Shown here one piece after another: positions 7,898 through 15,983 of a stretch of DNA of 32,200 nt (position 1 is its first letter; each line of letters opens with the position of its first letter). Location of the stretch: assembly GCA_025055215.1 (NCBI GenBank), contig JANWYO010000304.1, positions 1-32,200 of the forward strand, read 5' to 3'. The stretch is from Gemmataceae bacterium. GTDB lineage: Bacteria; Planctomycetota; Planctomycetia; Gemmatales; Gemmataceae. The notes under the pieces are model-generated. The model was not told the DNA's origin and did not search any database. It worked only from the letters and a program-made list of their open reading frames with translations. The position numbers and the translations under genes are program-made.

Positions 7898-8985
7898 TCG
7901 CTGCGGATTTGATCGGCTCGCTCACGTCGCGGAGCCGAGTCCAAGCGCCGGCTCACGCCTGCCGCGTCGAAGGTCGCCATTCGAGTCATCACGTCGGCCG
8001 CGCTTTGAATGAGATGCACCGCGAGGACAGCCCCGCTCCCCTCGCCGAGGCTCATGTCAAGTTCGAGCAGAGGTCGTAGTTTCAGCGCCTCAAGGACCAC
8101 GGCGTGGCCCGGCTCGCGGCTGCGATGGCCGGCGACCAAGTAGCCGGCCAGGGCCGGCTCCAGCCGGACGGCCAGTAAGCCGGCTACCGAACTGATGAAG
8201 CCATCGAGGACCACGAGCATCTGTCGAGCGGCGGCTTCGATGGCCGCCCCGACCAGGCCGGCAATTTCCAAGCCGCCGACCGCGGCCAGCACCGACAACG
8301 GCGGCGTCGCCGGCGACAGACCGTGGCGTTGCACGGCCTGGGTCACCACATGGAGCTTGTGGCGGTAGCCGGCGTCGTCCAGGCCGGTGCCGCGGCCCGT
8401 AACGGCCTCAGCGGGCTGGCCCGTCAGTGCCGCCGCCAAAGCGGCGGCACTGGTGGTATTGCCGATCCCCATCTCTCCCAGAGCGAGGACGCGCACGTCG
8501 CTGAGTCGCTCGGCCACGATGCGTCGCCCGGCCGCCAGGGCGGCGGCGACCTCGGCAGGCGTCATCGCCGGTCCGTGCAGGAAGTTCGCCGTTCCCCGGG
8601 CCACGGCCAAGTCGGGCACATAGTCCGGGTGGTGGGCCGACACGGGCGTTTTCATCCCCAGGTCGGCGACCACCACACGCATACCCAACCGGCGCGCCAG
8701 CACGTTGACGGCGGCAGTCCCCTGAAGGTAGTTGACCACCATCTGGGCCGTTACTTCTTGGGGGTAGGCGCTGACCCCCTCCGCGGCAATTCCGTGGTCG
8801 GCAGCCAAGACGAGCACGGCCGCCGGCTCGGCTCGGCAGGCGAGCGTACGCTGGGCGGCACAAAGCTGTCGGCCCAATTCCAGGAGCCGACCCAGGGCCC
8901 CGCGGGGCATGATCAACTCGCCCTGATACTCGGCTGCCCGGGTCCACCAGTCCCAGTCGAGGGGCGGAATCGTCATGGCCATCAC
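7894..8985 (-). CDS. cobT: Nicotinate-nucleotide--dimethylbenzimidazole phosphoribosyltransferase (CobT)
   Basis: CobT transfers phosphoribose from nicotinate mononucleotide to dimethylbenzimidazole, giving the alpha-ribazole phosphate needed for the cobalamin lower ligand. The 363-residue protein is of normal family length. It shows LVLAADHGIAAEGVSAYPQE, the glycine-rich GEMGIGNTTSAAALAAALTG (170-189) and, near the C-terminus, LGEGSGAVLA with E315 at the position of the catalytic glutamate. Start choice is uncertain: GTG 8985, ATG 8982 and ATG 8976 lie within ten bases and none has a clear ribosome-binding site. It converges with the 183-aa gene with a four-base overlap of stops. A PduO-type adenosyltransferase at 26566-27129 serves the same pathway. 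Confidence 0.95.
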   Translation of the reverse strand: MMAMTIPPLDWDWWTRAAEYQGELIMPRGALGRLLELGRQLCAAQRTLACRAEPAAVLVLAADHGIAAEGVSAYPQEVTAQMVVNYLQGTAAVNVLARRLGMRVVVADLGMKTPVSAHHPDYVPDLAVARGTANFLHGPAMTPAEVAAALAAGRRIVAERLSDVRVLALGEMGIGNTTSAAALAAALTGQPAEAVTGRGTGLDDAGYRHKLHVVTQAVQRHGLSPATPPLSVLAAVGGLEIAGLVGAAIEAAARQMLVVLDGFISSVAGLLAVRLEPALAGYLVAGHRSREPGHAVVLEALKLRPLLELDMSLGEGSGAVLAVHLIQSAADVMTRMATFDAAGVSRRLDSAPRRERADQIRSD

Positions 8986-9359
8986 CGATTGAAGACTTAA
9001 CCAAGGTCCGGGTCGTCCGTCGCGCGGTCACTCGCCGCCAACAAGTTTATCCCATGGGAGCAAGTGATCCGGTCTTCGATGAACACCGGCGCCTGGCGCT
9101 CTAATACCCGGCGGAGAACCTTGAGGCAGTTACTCTCTGCGGGAAAGTTACGGCGGCGGATTTGCCGAAGCAAACGTGGTCGTGGACAAAGCGTGGATGA
9201 GTTGGCCTCGAAGCCGCAGTGTTCGCGATTTGCCCAATATTCTGTTGGCATTTGGACTCAGGTACGGTATAAAAATTGAAAGCGAACAAGACAAGCGCCT
9301 AGACGAGCCGCGAATATCCCGTCACGATTCGGCTCCGTGATCCCCCCTTTCACGGCCGA
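8986..9359. other. Intergenic region, 374 bp, between divergent cobT and histidine kinase genes
   Basis: Only short frames without family resemblance occur here. The right part is AT-rich relative to its surroundings (9225-9300) and contains a good promoter for the kinase (9245-9273). No riboswitch could be confirmed upstream of cobT; I looked for a cobalamin-box-like core and found none. Confidence 0.5.
9245..9273 (+). promoter_or_regulatory. Sigma-70-like promoter for the histidine kinase operon
   Basis: TTGGCA at 9245-9250 (5 of 6) and TATAAA at 9268-9273 (5 of 6) are separated by exactly 17 bp. The expected transcription start is near 9280, about 80 bp before the kinase start codon. It sits in a locally AT-rich stretch. 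Confidence 0.5.
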
Positions 9360-10577
9360 GTGAGAGTGAGTCCCTTGCATGTGACCGACCGATCGGCGTG
9401 CGTCGTTGAGTGGATTGGACGAAGATGGGTCGCGGATGGGGCAGCGCCCGCCGAACCGCGGGCCCTTCTTGGGGAGTTGGCCTGCGCGTTTGGTGCCTCC
9501 GGTGCGGGTTGGATGTGGATGCGATCTGCCCCCGTACCGACCTGTTGGGTCCATGCTGAGCGTACAGAAACTCCCGCGTCGCAGTGGCCTTGGGTCAACC
9601 AACCCTGGCTGTTGCCCTTGGCGCAGCACGAAACCACGGCGCTGGCGGTTCGTGCACCCGACGGGTGCCCGTTTCTCCTGGCAGCGGCGACGGCGGTAGG
9701 GAGGGAGGGGCTGGTTTGGCTGGAGGGCGGGTCGGAGGACTCTTGGACACCGCCGCAACGGCGTGCGCTGTGGCTGGCGGGCCAGACCCTGGCCGCACTG
9801 TGGACCCCGACGCCTCAAGAAAGGGCCGACCGTGTTGCGGATCGTCTGGCTGACGCCGCCGTGGGCGGCGCGCGGCTGGCCCATGCCTTCGACAACGTCT
9901 TGACCGGGATTCTCGGCTTCGCCGAGCTGGCCTTGAGCCAGACCCCGGCCGGCTCGGCCAGCCACCAGTACCTGAAGGAGGTGCTACGCGCCGGCCAAGA
10001 GGGGGCGCGACTGACGCAGCAGCTGCACGACTTGGCCCGCAGTGGCAGCTTCCCGCCGGGCAGCGCCTCGCTTGCCGAGGTAGTGGCCGAGCAGGTGCAG
10101 ACCGTCCGACCCCTCCTGGGGCCGCAAGCGCGGCTGCACTGGAGCGTGCCGGCAACACTCCCGCTGGCGGCGATCCACCCCGATGCCCTGCGGCTGCTCC
10201 TAGGTCAACTGCTCGAAAATGCCCGCGACGCGCTCCGAGACGTGGGAGAGATTAACGTCTCGGCCCGGGCCCTGGAGTTGGGCCAGCAAGATCGCTGGGC
10301 CTGGTTTGGCCGCCCGGTTCCGGGTCGTTACGTAGAGTTAGCCATTCGCGACACCGGGACGGGTTTGAATGCAGCTGTCCGACCGCGGCTGCTGGTGCAG
10401 CCGCTGGTCACCACCAAGCCCCGCCATCTCGGGTTGGGGTTGGCGATCGTGGCCCGGATTGTCCTTAGCTGCGGAGGTGGCCTGCGGCTGGAGGACAACT
10501 CCGAGGGCGGCACCCTGGTTTGCGTGCTGCTCCCCCTGGCCCGAACAACCTTAGGAATCACACGCCCCGCTTCGTAG
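9360..10577 (+). CDS. Soluble sensor histidine kinase
   Basis: The protein has 405 residues from a GTG at 9360; a second GTG at 9366 is equally possible, since neither has a strong ribosome-binding site. There is no transmembrane segment, so sensing is cytoplasmic. Residues ~30-150 form a Trp-rich alpha/beta region compatible with a degenerate GAF-like sensor. The H-box is LAHAFDNVLTGILGFAELAL with phospho-acceptor H175, of the HDFNN-type class. The ATPase domain has the N-box LLENARDALRD (N287), G1 box IRDTGTGL (D331) and G2 box HLGLGLAIVARIV (356-368). The response-regulator gene starts 25 bp downstream, so the two form an operon and a probable cognate pair. The signal sensed is not evident. 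Confidence 0.88.
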   Translation: MRVSPLHVTDRSACVVEWIGRRWVADGAAPAEPRALLGELACAFGASGAGWMWMRSAPVPTCWVHAERTETPASQWPWVNQPWLLPLAQHETTALAVRAPDGCPFLLAAATAVGREGLVWLEGGSEDSWTPPQRRALWLAGQTLAALWTPTPQERADRVADRLADAAVGGARLAHAFDNVLTGILGFAELALSQTPAGSASHQYLKEVLRAGQEGARLTQQLHDLARSGSFPPGSASLAEVVAEQVQTVRPLLGPQARLHWSVPATLPLAAIHPDALRLLLGQLLENARDALRDVGEINVSARALELGQQDRWAWFGRPVPGRYVELAIRDTGTGLNAAVRPRLLVQPLVTTKPRHLGLGLAIVARIVLSCGGGLRLEDNSEGGTLVCVLLPLARTTLGITRPAS

Positions 10578-10602
10578 ACCCCTTATAATCGGAGCTTGTC
10601 CC

Positions 10603-11262
10603 ATGCCGACCGCCCTGACCCGCGATAAAGACCCCGGCGGCTGGCACTCCACCGCCCACATCCGCATCCTGGTGTTGGACGACGACCCGGCCGTCTGTCG
10701 GCTTATCCAATCGACCCTGGCCGAGGAGGATTTCGGCGTCGATACGGTCTCAGACCCGGGCCAGATGGAGTCAGCGCTGCAAAACCCAGCCGGCTACCAC
10801 GTTATCATCCTCGACTACGTGGTGCCCGGCTTGAACTCGGACCAACTCCTGGCCTGGGTGAAACAATACCAACCCGATGCCAGCATCATCGTCGTCACGG
10901 CTTACCCGTCGGTGGATAGTGCGCTGAGTTGCCTCCGGGCCCACGCCCACGATTACATCACGAAGCCGTTCCAAATCGAGCACCTGCGGCGCGTGGTCGT
11001 TCGCTGCCTGGAAGAGAAGGGCTTGCTGCGCCTGTCGGAAGAAGCTCTCCGCGAAACCCTGGGCGCCACCATCCGGGAACGCCGCAAGGCCCTCGGTCTG
11101 ACCCTCGCCCAACTCTCGGATCGCACTGGCTTGTCGCTGGGTTACCTGTCCCAGATCGAGCTGGGAAAAAACTCGGCATCCATCGAGACGCTGTATCGGA
11201 TTTCGCTTGGGTTGGGGGTCAAGTTAGCCGACCTGTTCCACGCCGTGCAGACGAAGATGTGA
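10603..11262 (+). CDS. Response regulator with receiver domain fused to an XRE-type helix-turn-helix
   Basis: The ATG at 10603 has GGAG 8 bases upstream. Residues 20-135 are a CheY-like receiver: acidic pocket DDD (26-28), phospho-acceptor D71 (IILDYVVPG), T99 (VVTAYPS) and K121 (YITKPF). Residues ~150-213 are a Cro/CI (XRE)-type DNA-binding domain: IRERRKALGLTLAQLSDRTG, LSLGYLSQIELGKNSASIET, LYRISLGLGVKLADLF. Most DNA-binding response regulators use OmpR, NarL/LuxR, Fis or LytTR output domains; an XRE output domain is uncommon. The 219-residue protein follows the histidine kinase in an operon. It likely acts as a phosphorylation-switched transcription factor; targets are unknown. Confidence 0.9.
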   Translation: MPTALTRDKDPGGWHSTAHIRILVLDDDPAVCRLIQSTLAEEDFGVDTVSDPGQMESALQNPAGYHVIILDYVVPGLNSDQLLAWVKQYQPDASIIVVTAYPSVDSALSCLRAHAHDYITKPFQIEHLRRVVVRCLEEKGLLRLSEEALRETLGATIRERRKALGLTLAQLSDRTGLSLGYLSQIELGKNSASIETLYRISLGLGVKLADLFHAVQTKM

Positions 11263-11283
11263 TCCCGGCCCGCGCGCATCGGG

Positions 11284-11318
11284 TCGGGGCGGTGCTCGCC
11301 GGGAGCGACCCGCCCCGA
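11284..11318. terminator. GC-rich stem-loop downstream of the response regulator
   Basis: Arms at 11284-11292 (tcggggcgg) and 11310-11318 (ccgccccga) pair over nine bases, with an inner gctc/gagc stem (11294-11297 and 11303-11306). There is no T-run after it, so it is a weak candidate for a transcription end between the convergent regulator and the YHS-like gene. Confidence 0.3.
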
Positions 11319-11454
11319 AATCACACCGAGGGTGGCAGCGTCTGGGCTTTTTCTCCGATCAGCTCGGCCGGCTGAGAGTGGGCGAGGAGCCCACCGTGGG
11401 ATCAACGAGGGAAGCGGGCCTCGGTGTCGCCAGCAGACCCGGACCCGCCGGCCA

Positions 11455-12165
11455 TCACTTTCCGGCTTTCTTCTTGGCCTCGAATTCGCGAATGTACTTT
11501 TCCGGATCCTCGTTAAAGGCATCGCGACAACCGGAACAACACACGTAGTAGGTCTGGCCCTTGTAAGTTACGGTGCTGGTCCCCAGCCCGCCGCTGACGA
11601 CACATTCAGCCTTCTTGGCGGCGGTTGCCAGACTCTCCCCTTCTTTCGTGGCAGCAACTTGGAAGTCGCGGGTGAAGAGCGTGCCGCCGGTGGAATGCGA
11701 AGTCTTATAGACGAAGCGGATCCCCTCAGCCGCCGTGTTCATGGTGATGCGCTGGACCGCCTTGGTCGCCGGGTCTGTCCAATCGAGCGTCAGGTATCCG
11801 TTCTTGAAGGTTCCTTCGTAGGTCTTCTTGTTTCCCTGAGTATCGGTGGCGATCAGCTGGTAGACCTTCTTGTCGGGGAGATAGCGGAGTTCACCGCTCT
11901 TGAGGATTTTTCCATTGGTGACGGTCATGGACAACCAGACGTCCTTGCCCTTGAAGCGCCAGCTCCAGTCGATGGTCTCCTTCCACACCTCTTTGGTGGC
12001 GACCTTGGCCCTGTCTGGGGCGCCGCTGCCGTTCCAGGTGCCGATGAAGTCGTGAAAATTCTGCAACGCCTCCATGGGAGTGGTCGGTTCGCCGTCCTTG
12101 GCTGCCGCCGGAATAAGGAGCGCCCCCCAGGCGGAGACAATCAACGCGGCCAGTATGTACCTCAT
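11455..12165 (-). CDS. Secreted protein with C-terminal YHS-like cysteine motif
   Basis: The 236-residue product begins with a signal peptide (MRYILAALIVSAWGALLIPAAA). Residues ~35-180 form a beta-rich, lipocalin-like or DUF1579-like region (FHDFIGTWNGSG, YLTLDWTDPATKAVQRITMN, TLFTRDFQVAA). The C-terminal ~50 residues resemble a YHS/TRASH metal-binding module: AECVVSGG, then VTYKGQTYYVCCSGCRDAFN and EDPEKYI, with cysteines in the CCSGC cluster as likely metal ligands. A role in binding a metal in the cell envelope is plausible by family but not proven. Convergent with the response regulator; its 5' side faces the hyp operon at about 485 bp. Confidence 0.7.
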   Translation of the reverse strand: MRYILAALIVSAWGALLIPAAAKDGEPTTPMEALQNFHDFIGTWNGSGAPDRAKVATKEVWKETIDWSWRFKGKDVWLSMTVTNGKILKSGELRYLPDKKVYQLIATDTQGNKKTYEGTFKNGYLTLDWTDPATKAVQRITMNTAAEGIRFVYKTSHSTGGTLFTRDFQVAATKEGESLATAAKKAECVVSGGLGTSTVTYKGQTYYVCCSGCRDAFNEDPEKYIREFEAKKKAGK

Positions 12166-12650
12166 GGCTCAATCCTCGTCGGATATCTGGGGAAAAGTCG
12201 ATGCTTCACGATTATGCCCCAAACCGAGAAGGTTGTCATCCCTTTTTCCGTGAAGGTGGCGGTTCGCGCGGTCTTAGCCCCGGTACACATGGCGGACAAC
12301 CGGGCGAGCCAAAGCCTGTCCGTGGGTAGAGGGCCTCCGAAGCACGGCGGACTCGATCCGGTCTTCAATGTCGTTGGGGCTCGCCGACGGCATCTCACCG
12401 GTCGGTGGGACGCCGGCCGCCGCCGAGTCTGGGGGCAGCGGCCGGCGGGCAAGAATACTCGCCTGGAGATTCACGTCCCCCGCTGCGAGCGCGAGCGCCG
12501 CGAAAACGGCCACCAGGATGTCAAACGCGGCTCGCCAGCCACGCGGAGCCCATGCCGCAGTACAATGATTAGTGACGGCATGACTTTTCACTTGCGGTGC
12601 CTCCCCGCCTGCTCGCCCACGGAGACCTTCGGCTCTATCCGAAATGTACC
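12166..12650. other. Intergenic region, 485 bp, upstream of hypA
   Basis: No recognised gene. It holds one possible small minus-strand frame (12274-12591, listed separately). A TACAAT sequence at 12561-12566 on the plus strand could be a -10 element for the hyp operon, but I see no matching -35 box, so I do not call a promoter. Confidence 0.4.
12274..12591 (-). CDS. Possible small exported protein (105 aa), uncertain
   Basis: A GTG start at 12591 is preceded by GGGGAGG at 8-base spacing, which is unusually good for a chance frame. The predicted protein has a hydrophobic segment (FDILVAVFAALALAAG, residues ~23-38) followed by a Pro/Ala/Ser-rich hydrophilic tail (ILARRPLPPDSAAAGVPPTG). That layout fits a lipid-free exported or single-pass membrane peptide. 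No family is recognised, and high GC makes long chance frames common. It is divergent from hypA. Confidence 0.3.
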   Translation of the reverse strand: MKSHAVTNHCTAAWAPRGWRAAFDILVAVFAALALAAGDVNLQASILARRPLPPDSAAAGVPPTGEMPSASPNDIEDRIESAVLRRPSTHGQALARPVVRHVYRG

Positions 12651-12992
12651 ATGCATGAACTAAGTGTCATGCAGGAAATCCTGACCATCGCCAGCGAACA
12701 CGCTCAAGCCCACGGCGCGCGACAAATCTGCCGGCTGACATTGCGCGTCGGTGAATTGTCGGGTGTTTGCCCGGACGCACTGCGGCTGGCTTTCGCGGCG
12801 GCGGCCGGCGGCACGCCAACCGCCGCCGCCGAGCTGCTCATCGACTCCGTCCCGGTGCGGTGCTGGTGCGCCCATTGCCAACGCGAGTTCGCCCCCAGCA
12901 CCTCCTTTTACGAATGCCCCGATTGTGGGCAGCTTTCAGCGGACGTGCGTCAAGGGTGGGAGCTGGAAATCGCCCAATTGGAGATCGTCTAG
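12651..12992 (+). CDS. hypA: Hydrogenase nickel-insertion metallochaperone HypA
   Basis: HypA delivers nickel, with HypB, to the large subunit of [NiFe] hydrogenase. The ATG at 12651 gives the conserved N-terminus MHELSVMQEIL, in which His2 is a nickel ligand; upstream in-frame codons are rejected on this basis. The 113-residue protein has the zinc site as two CxxC pairs, C73/C76 and C89/C92 (CWCAHC and CPDC), and the helix VCPDALRLAFAAAAGGT typical of the family. The stop codon directly abuts the GTG of the hypB-hypF gene. It is the first gene of the operon. Confidence 0.95.
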   Translation: MHELSVMQEILTIASEHAQAHGARQICRLTLRVGELSGVCPDALRLAFAAAAGGTPTAAAELLIDSVPVRCWCAHCQREFAPSTSFYECPDCGQLSADVRQGWELEIAQLEIV

Positions 12993-15971
12993 GTGAGCGC
13001 CGAGGTAAGCGTGCCCGGACCTGGGACGGCGACGTCCGCGGTCCCGCGCGTGCTGACCATTGAGCGGGCCGTCCTGGGACGGAATGCCGAGCGGGCGGCA
13101 GAAAATCGCCGAGAATTTCGCCGCCGGGGCGTCCTGGTGTTGAACGTCGTGTCGGCTCCCGGCTCGGGAAAGACCGAACTGATCGAGCGGACGTTGCGCG
13201 ATCTTGGCGACCGGCTGCGTGCCGCGGTCATCGTCGGCGATCTGGCCACCGACCGTGACGCTCGCCGCCTCGCTCGCAGCGGCGCCCTCACCGTGCAGCT
13301 GACCACCGGGAGTATCTGCCATCTCGAAGCCGGCATGATCGCCCACGCCTTCGCCGAGCTTGCTCCCACCCCCCTCGACTTGCTGGTGATCGAAAACGTC
13401 GGCAACCTGGTTTGTCCCGCCGCTTACGATCTGGGCGAGGACTTGCGCATCGTCGTGATGTCGGTCACCGAAGGCGAGGACAAGCCACTGAAGTATCCCG
13501 TCATCTTTAAGACTGCCCAGGCGGTCGTGATCTCGAAAATCGACCTCGCCGATGTCGTGGGTTTCCATCGGGAAGAGGCTTGGGCCAACATCCGGGGTAT
13601 CGCCCCCCAGGCTCAGGTGTTCGAGCTGTCGGCCCGGACAGGGTCCGGTCTGGAGGCTTGGTATCACTTCCTGCTGACGCACGTTCACCGCACCGGTGCC
13701 GGCCGTGCGGCGCGACGCCTCGTCGTCCGAGGCCGGGTGCAGGGCGTGGGCTTTCGGCCTTACGTTTGCCGGCTGGCCATGAGCCTCGGGCTGGCGGGGG
13801 GTGTCCGCAACGTTGCCGAGGGAGTGGTCATCGAGGTCGAAGGGCCAGGGGCGTTGCTGAGCGAATTTCAGAATCGCCTGACGACGGAGGCCCCCGCAGG
13901 CGCGGTGATGGATGAAGTCTCGGTGACGCCTGTGGAGCCGACCGGGCGTGTAGGCTTCGAGATCGTACCGAGCGGACCGCCGGCGGCGCCGGCGGTCCGC
14001 GTACCGCCGGACCGGGCAACGTGCCCCGCGTGCCGGGCGGAGGTTTTCGCTGCCGATAATCGCCGCCGTCACTATCCGTTTACCAGCTGCATCGAGTGTG
14101 GGCCGCGCTACACGATAATCGAACGGCTTCCTTATGACCGGTCGGCTACATCGATGCGGGGCTTTACGCTCTGTCCTCCGTGCGCGACGGAGTACCATTC
14201 CCCCGCTGATCGCCGGTTTCATGCCGAGCCGAATGCCTGCCCGGCGTGCGGTCCGCGTCTAGCGCTTTGGGACAGCGCGGGACGAGTGCTCGCTGGGACG
14301 GACGAGGCCGTCAAGGCCGCGGCGGCGTTGCTGCGGGCAGGGCGTATTGTCGCCCTGAAGGGATTGGGCGGCTTCCAGCTCCTGGTCCGGGCCGACGATG
14401 CCGCCGCAGTCGGGCGCCTGCGGCAGCGAAAGCAGCGTCCCGGCAAACCCTTCGCGGTGATGGTCAGCAGCCTGGCCGAGGCGGAAGAATTGGCCTGTCT
14501 CACCGACACCGAGCGTCGCTGGCTGACCTCGCCCGAAAACCCGATCGTGCTGGTGACGGCTCGGCCCGGTGATCGCCTGGCGCCCAACGTCGCTCCGGGC
14601 CTGCGAAGCGTGGGACTTTTCCTGCCGACGACGCCGCTCCATCATCTCCTTCTGGCCGAAGTGGGCGTGCCCGTGATCGCCACCAGCGGCAACCGCGGCG
14701 GCGAGCCGATCGTCATCGACGAGCACGCCGCCATCCGCGACCTGGCCGGCATCGCCGACGCCTTTCTGGTACACGATCGGCCGATCGTTCGCCGGGCGGA
14801 TGACTCAGTCCTGAGGTTGATGGCGGGGGAGCCGATGGTATTTCGGCTGGCGCGGGGTTTTGCGCCGTGGCCGTTGCCATTCCTGGAGCGCCGGGCAACG
14901 CAGGCCGGGGCACCACCGTGCCTGGCGACGGGTGGGCATCAGAAGGTGGCTTTGGCGGCGTGGACGGGACACCAGGCCGTGCTGGCACCACACCTGGGCG
15001 ACATGGACGATGTGGCCACGCGGGTCGCCTTCCAAGGAGCGGTTCGCGATTGGGGCCTCTTGTATCATTTCGAAGCGGCGACCATCGTCTGCGACTTGCA
15101 CCCCGATTATTTCACCACGCGCTGGGCCCACACCCAGGGTCGGCCGGTGGTCGCCGTGCAGCATCATCACGCCCACGCCGCAGCGTGCGTGACCGAGCAT
15201 GGACTGTTTGGCCGACCCGTGCTCGCCTTTACCTGGGATGGCACAGGCTACGGCCCCGACGGCACGGTCTGGGGTGGGGAGGTCTTGGCACGCTCGGCTG
15301 AGGGCTGGCTTCGCCGAGCGTCGCTTCGACCTTTCCCGCTCCCCGGCGGCGAGGCGGCCATCCGCCACCCCAATCGCACCGCCTTCGGCTTGCTCTACGA
15401 GTGTCTCGGGGAGGACGGGCTTCGGCAGCACACGGAACTGCTCGATGCGCTGGGCTTGTCACAACAGGAAGCTCACCTCCTCGCCGCCATGATCCGACGC
15501 CGGCTGCAAACCCCCGCGACGACGAGCGTCGGCCGGTTGTTCGATGGCATCGCGGCGCTGCTCCTGGGAATCCGAGAGGTCAGCTATGAGGGGGAGGCAG
15601 CGATCGCCCTCGAGGCCGTCGCTGCCCCGGATGCCCCGGAGTGGTACCGTGTGTCCGCGGGAGACTGGCGGCCCATGCTCCGCGCGATGCTTGAGGATTG
15701 GAAAGCGGGCCGGGACGTGGGCGCCATGGCGGGTGCCTTTCATGCCGCCTTGGCCGGCTGGGCCAAGGCGGAGTCTGAGACACTGCCAGGATGGGACGTG
15801 GTCCTCGGCGGTGGCTGTTTTCAGAATCGGTTGTTGTTGGAGCGGACCGTGGCCCTGCTACGCGACGCCGGCCGGTCAGTTTATTGGCCCCGAATGATTC
15901 CGCCGGGCGACGGGGGGTTAGCGGCAGGGCAGCTGGCCACCTGTCTGCTGCAACCGACTTCACCTCGGTGA
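12993..15971 (+). CDS. HypB-HypF fusion: nickel-insertion GTPase joined to carbamoyltransferase
   Basis: One continuous frame of 992 codons encodes two complete maturation proteins. Residues ~20-231 are HypB: P-loop SAPGSGKT (54-61), metal-site C109/H110 in GSICHLEAGMI, ENVGNLVCPAAYDLGE with C141, and SKIDL (181-185). It lacks the His-rich or CxxCGC N-terminus of some HypB proteins. From ~242 HypF begins: an acylphosphatase domain (VVRGRVQGVGFRPYV), a zinc region with four CxxC pairs (344/347, 366/369, 394/397, 416/419), a YrdC-like domain (~435-620, RIVALKGLGGFQLLVRADDA) and a Kae1-like domain with VQHHHAHAAACVTEHG and LGGGCFQNRLLLER. HypF makes thiocarboxamide on HypE from carbamoyl phosphate. 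The joint is a short Gly/Ala/Arg-rich linker (THVHRTGAGRAARR) near base 13,700, with no stop or restart. GTG start, abutting hypA. Confidence 0.93.
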   Translation: MSAEVSVPGPGTATSAVPRVLTIERAVLGRNAERAAENRREFRRRGVLVLNVVSAPGSGKTELIERTLRDLGDRLRAAVIVGDLATDRDARRLARSGALTVQLTTGSICHLEAGMIAHAFAELAPTPLDLLVIENVGNLVCPAAYDLGEDLRIVVMSVTEGEDKPLKYPVIFKTAQAVVISKIDLADVVGFHREEAWANIRGIAPQAQVFELSARTGSGLEAWYHFLLTHVHRTGAGRAARRLVVRGRVQGVGFRPYVCRLAMSLGLAGGVRNVAEGVVIEVEGPGALLSEFQNRLTTEAPAGAVMDEVSVTPVEPTGRVGFEIVPSGPPAAPAVRVPPDRATCPACRAEVFAADNRRRHYPFTSCIECGPRYTIIERLPYDRSATSMRGFTLCPPCATEYHSPADRRFHAEPNACPACGPRLALWDSAGRVLAGTDEAVKAAAALLRAGRIVALKGLGGFQLLVRADDAAAVGRLRQRKQRPGKPFAVMVSSLAEAEELACLTDTERRWLTSPENPIVLVTARPGDRLAPNVAPGLRSVGLFLPTTPLHHLLLAEVGVPVIATSGNRGGEPIVIDEHAAIRDLAGIADAFLVHDRPIVRRADDSVLRLMAGEPMVFRLARGFAPWPLPFLERRATQAGAPPCLATGGHQKVALAAWTGHQAVLAPHLGDMDDVATRVAFQGAVRDWGLLYHFEAATIVCDLHPDYFTTRWAHTQGRPVVAVQHHHAHAAACVTEHGLFGRPVLAFTWDGTGYGPDGTVWGGEVLARSAEGWLRRASLRPFPLPGGEAAIRHPNRTAFGLLYECLGEDGLRQHTELLDALGLSQQEAHLLAAMIRRRLQTPATTSVGRLFDGIAALLLGIREVSYEGEAAIALEAVAAPDAPEWYRVSAGDWRPMLRAMLEDWKAGRDVGAMAGAFHAALAGWAKAESETLPGWDVVLGGGCFQNRLLLERTVALLRDAGRSVYWPRMIPPGDGGLAAGQLATCLLQPTSPR

Positions 15972-15983
15972 CGGAGGCCCATG

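Noticed and set aside
8986-9359. Cobalamin riboswitch upstream of cobT
   Set aside because: I looked for a conserved B12-box-like core on the minus strand and found none.
10584-10589. Perfect TATAAT before the response-regulator gene
   Set aside because: No -35 box at proper spacing, and the transcript would start after the ribosome-binding site; probably coincidence.
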